Shown here piece after piece: positions 61,390-64,000 of a stretch of 64,000 nucleotides of DNA (position 1 is the stretch's first letter; the number at the start of each line of letters is the position of its first letter). A model generated the notes under the pieces. It was not told where the DNA came from. It worked only from the letters and a program-made list of their open reading frames with translations, and made no database searches. Source of the DNA: Tanypteryx hageni (Eukaryota > Arthropoda > Insecta > Odonata > Petaluridae); assembly GCA_028673005.1 (NCBI GenBank), contig CM054116.1, positions 92,896,707 to 92,960,706 on the forward strand. The letters run 5' to 3'. A program made the position numbers and the translations under genes.

Positions 61390-64000
61390 ATTTTGTTATT
61401 AATGGAATGCTCATGCACGTAATTATGCTAAAGTATAAAATCTCCAGGTATTCAGTTGGAACATACATTTCACGAGCACGGTATAAAATAAGATCACATG
61501 AATTAAACTCGTTAAAAATCACCCTTATTATTTTTCTGTGCTCCGCGTATTTTATACAATGCGCCAACATCCTAACCAAATCCCTAATTGAATACTAGTT
61601 AACAAACTATGCATTATCTTAGTCGCTAGAAAGACACATGCCGTGAATTGCGCGATCCTACTGGTGTGCATTAAAGTTTTCCGAGCATTTCATTTCACTT
61701 CCCTGGGACGGCATCCCTCGCATCCAATTAATATAACATATAATTGGATAGGGCGAGGGATAAATATTATGCAGCAGCAATTAAGGTCCGTTTTATTCCA
61801 TTTCCGAAACCTTTACAGCTCCAAAACTGGCTCCCTCCTTCCCAGTTTCATCCTCGAAGCCCGCCCCTTTCCGTCACCTTCCATTCTCACCCACTAAAAA
61901 TAAACGTGAGGACCTTCGTGCAATTTTCCACGCGTCCCGTGAAAAACCACACTCAATTTCGCAACGTATTTCCATTCAATCTTTTGTTTCCAAAATTATT
62001 GCTTTTAATTTTATCAAGAAAATTATTTCGTGAACGGTTTGAACGAAACATGTCCCTATCATTTGTCTCTCCTACTCTGAAACACCCTTGTTTTCTCCCT
62101 TCTCTCCTTCACACAAAGAGGGACAAAAATTGCGATCCTAATCCCTTTTGCGTCTGGTACGTCCCACACGTACATCGCTAATTGGAAAGGTCTCGAATGT
62201 TTTTTTTGTGTCGACGAGGCCTCTGTGGTTTATTATTTTAATTTTGGCGAAGTAAAACTCCGGCCGTCCCCTCGTACATCGGAGGCGGCCAACGTTCGTA
62301 TGGAACACGCTCCGTCGGCATATTGGAAGCTCGCGGTTCGAGCGCAAAGCGAGCGAAGGAATCCGCACGGTATGGCGAGGAAGTGGTTCCCTTTTATAAA
62401 TGACCTAGCCGACCGAACCGCGCGCTCTCCTCTTGATGTAGCTGTGAAGTTTTACCATCGACACCCTTGGCTTCTGCGCGTTTAAATTTGCGTTGATTCG
62501 CGGGGCGTGTAGTATATATACGGATGCTGGACCTGCACCTCACACGTTGTGTGAGTTCTCTTTGTGGATTTCAATATCATAAATTCCGTCCACCGTAAAT
62601 GATGGCGGCGAAATGGAGGAGGAAGCTTTCAAACTCTGAGCTAACGATCTAAATAGGGCATTGGTTGCGTTTCGCGTACATATCCTTATGAAACAATGTG
62701 CCTTGATTGAGGTTTGAGAAATATTTAGCCCGAAAATAAATAGCTGTTAAGCTGACATTATTGGTAAAATTTGACTGTTAATTAATAGCAGTAAAACGTT
62801 TTGCCTGTACGCGCACTATTTTTTCCAACCGTCTCTTGGTTTATATTAATTATCGAGTAAAATTATTTTTATTTTAATATGCATTTTCCGTGGTCGTTCC
62901 CCTTTTTATGTTGTTGAAATACCTGTTATATTTTTGGTATTTATTTTCTTCGGTATCTCAATATATGCGATGATTTAAATTTGAGACAACGAATCGACGG
63001 CATGATAATTTTTTTGGTTACTCAAAAATAAAATTCATTCGAATCCTCGTCTTTTTGTAGGCTGAATTTCAATTGAATAATTCTTTATCGACATGCTGAA
63101 CTCAGTTCACGGAAGCACCGAATATGTATATGTCCTTTAAAATAACTGCGGTGATATGATATCCGCGCCAGTTACCGATATATCACGTGTGAAGTTTATT
63201 TTTTATTCTCCCATCAACTATAAAACTATATAATTTTTATCGCAGCCGGAATAATCTCCCTGTAGTACTCTTAAAAATGCTCTGCCGACTAGCGAACGAG
63301 AAATTTTCCCGTTAAAAAAGGCTGCTACACGTTATAAAAGTGGTTGTAGTTCCAGCTGTATATATTCTCTTCTATAGTATGAAGTGCCACGCTGGAGTTA
63401 TTTCTGGTTTTTACAGTTTTCCTTAAACGAAAAATAAAATATGGAAGCTTCGAGTATCTCAACTTAAGAAACATTTCTCGTTTTATGGATGACAGGTTTG
63501 ATGTTTTTATATACTCATTCAAAAGGTATAAACCACTCCTTTTATTCTACTTCTCATAGAGTCTGAAGGAAATACATTTCGATTGTAGCAACAGATTCGT
63601 CTTGTAACTCTTCAAAATTTGCCCGCGGCAAAACATGAATATTTCGAAAAAAGATTCTTGTGTGCCCGACGATAAAATGGCCACCATGCGCATAGATTTC
63701 TTTGAATGTAAGATTCCGCGAGCATTATGATGGAAAAGGTAACTACTGTTATAGTTTTTCTGGCTAAAGGTTTGCTGCCATTGTGAAGATTCCGATTTCC
63801 AGTATCGAGGAAGTTTTAATATATAACAAATTGAGTTTTCTCTGTAAACTTTTAATCTGGTTAAATTATACATTCGCAGATAAACAGTACCATAACTTTG
63901 GAACACCGTATATAAGACTCGTAGAATTCTGTTAAAATATGAAAAATGAGATTGATCGTAATAATCCATAAAAGTGCAGATACGCAATTATATTAAGCAA
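61389..64000. other. Unannotated stretch to window end
   Basis: Positions 62170-62500 are more GC/CpG-rich (CCCCTCGTACATCGGAGGCG), with an 86-codon plus frame at 62225-62485 of unknown nature. A TATATATA lies at 62513-62520. Several other short frames (for example 63547-63987 minus) have no motif. No gene could be supported. Confidence 0.4.

Noticed and set aside
62513..62560. TATA-like element followed by GC-balanced sequence, possible promoter
   Set aside because: A single TATATATA in an AT-rich genome, with no recognisable downstream exon or conserved start motif, is not enough.

Overview
This window reads as AT-rich, repeat-dense nuclear DNA of an arthropod, most likely an insect with a large genome. 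The evidence is the mix of transposable elements: Tc1/mariner-like, hAT, Merlin, RTE-like and jockey/CR1-like LINEs and tRNA-derived SINEs, together with very long TA microsatellites. I found no intact host protein-coding gene, no rRNA and no convincing functional tRNA. The stretch is best described as intergenic or deep-intronic DNA. All calls rest on reading the sequence by eye; species and repeat-family names were not searched.

Layout. 1-2.6 kb: unremarkable. 2.65-4.2 kb (minus): 5' half of an RTE-like LINE (5' leader plus endonuclease, no reverse transcriptase). 4.2-5.7 kb: a dead mariner-like element inside a GT/TA microsatellite. 5.8-6.1 kb: a hAT-type MITE. 7.8-8.3 kb: first copy of a foldback repeat. 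8.48-8.90 kb: a GC-rich retro-insertion with a 14-bp target duplication. 9.8-10.5 kb: direct repeats and a 22-bp tandem repeat. 10.9-11.4 kb: a G4-prone minisatellite. 12.8-13.2 kb: a hAT MITE. 14.6-15.3 kb: a GTCCGTCC-headed repeat and a 44-bp duplication. 16.4-17.7 kb: a Merlin transposon. 21-24.2 kb: three hAT MITEs. 24.8-25.2 kb: second foldback copy. 29.1-31.6 kb: a full-length but dead hAT element. 32.3-34.6 kb: a jockey/CR1-like LINE inserted into an older repeat array; 38.7-39.2 kb: a second, tail-only copy. 40.0-41.3 kb: the complete ~1.2-kb foldback. 46.4-46.6 kb: another hAT MITE. 48.5-48.7 kb: a tRNA-SINE head. 49.07-49.6 kb: the 3' end of a different LINE. 55.4-55.9 kb: a second GTCCGTCC repeat. 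57.4-60.9 kb: a large nested inverted/direct repeat complex bounded by TA microsatellites. 60.96-61.4 kb: a tRNA-SINE.

Nothing here works as an operon or pathway; the region is a layered record of insertions. The most unusual signals are three. First, a 17-nt RNA loop is identical in the LINE 5' leader (3911-3939) and in the unrelated SINE (61229-61261), closed by perfect stems of different sequence. Second, a ~37-bp module appears in opposite orientations at otherwise matching junctions inside the 57.5-60.9 kb complex. Third, several elements sit inside TA microsatellites.
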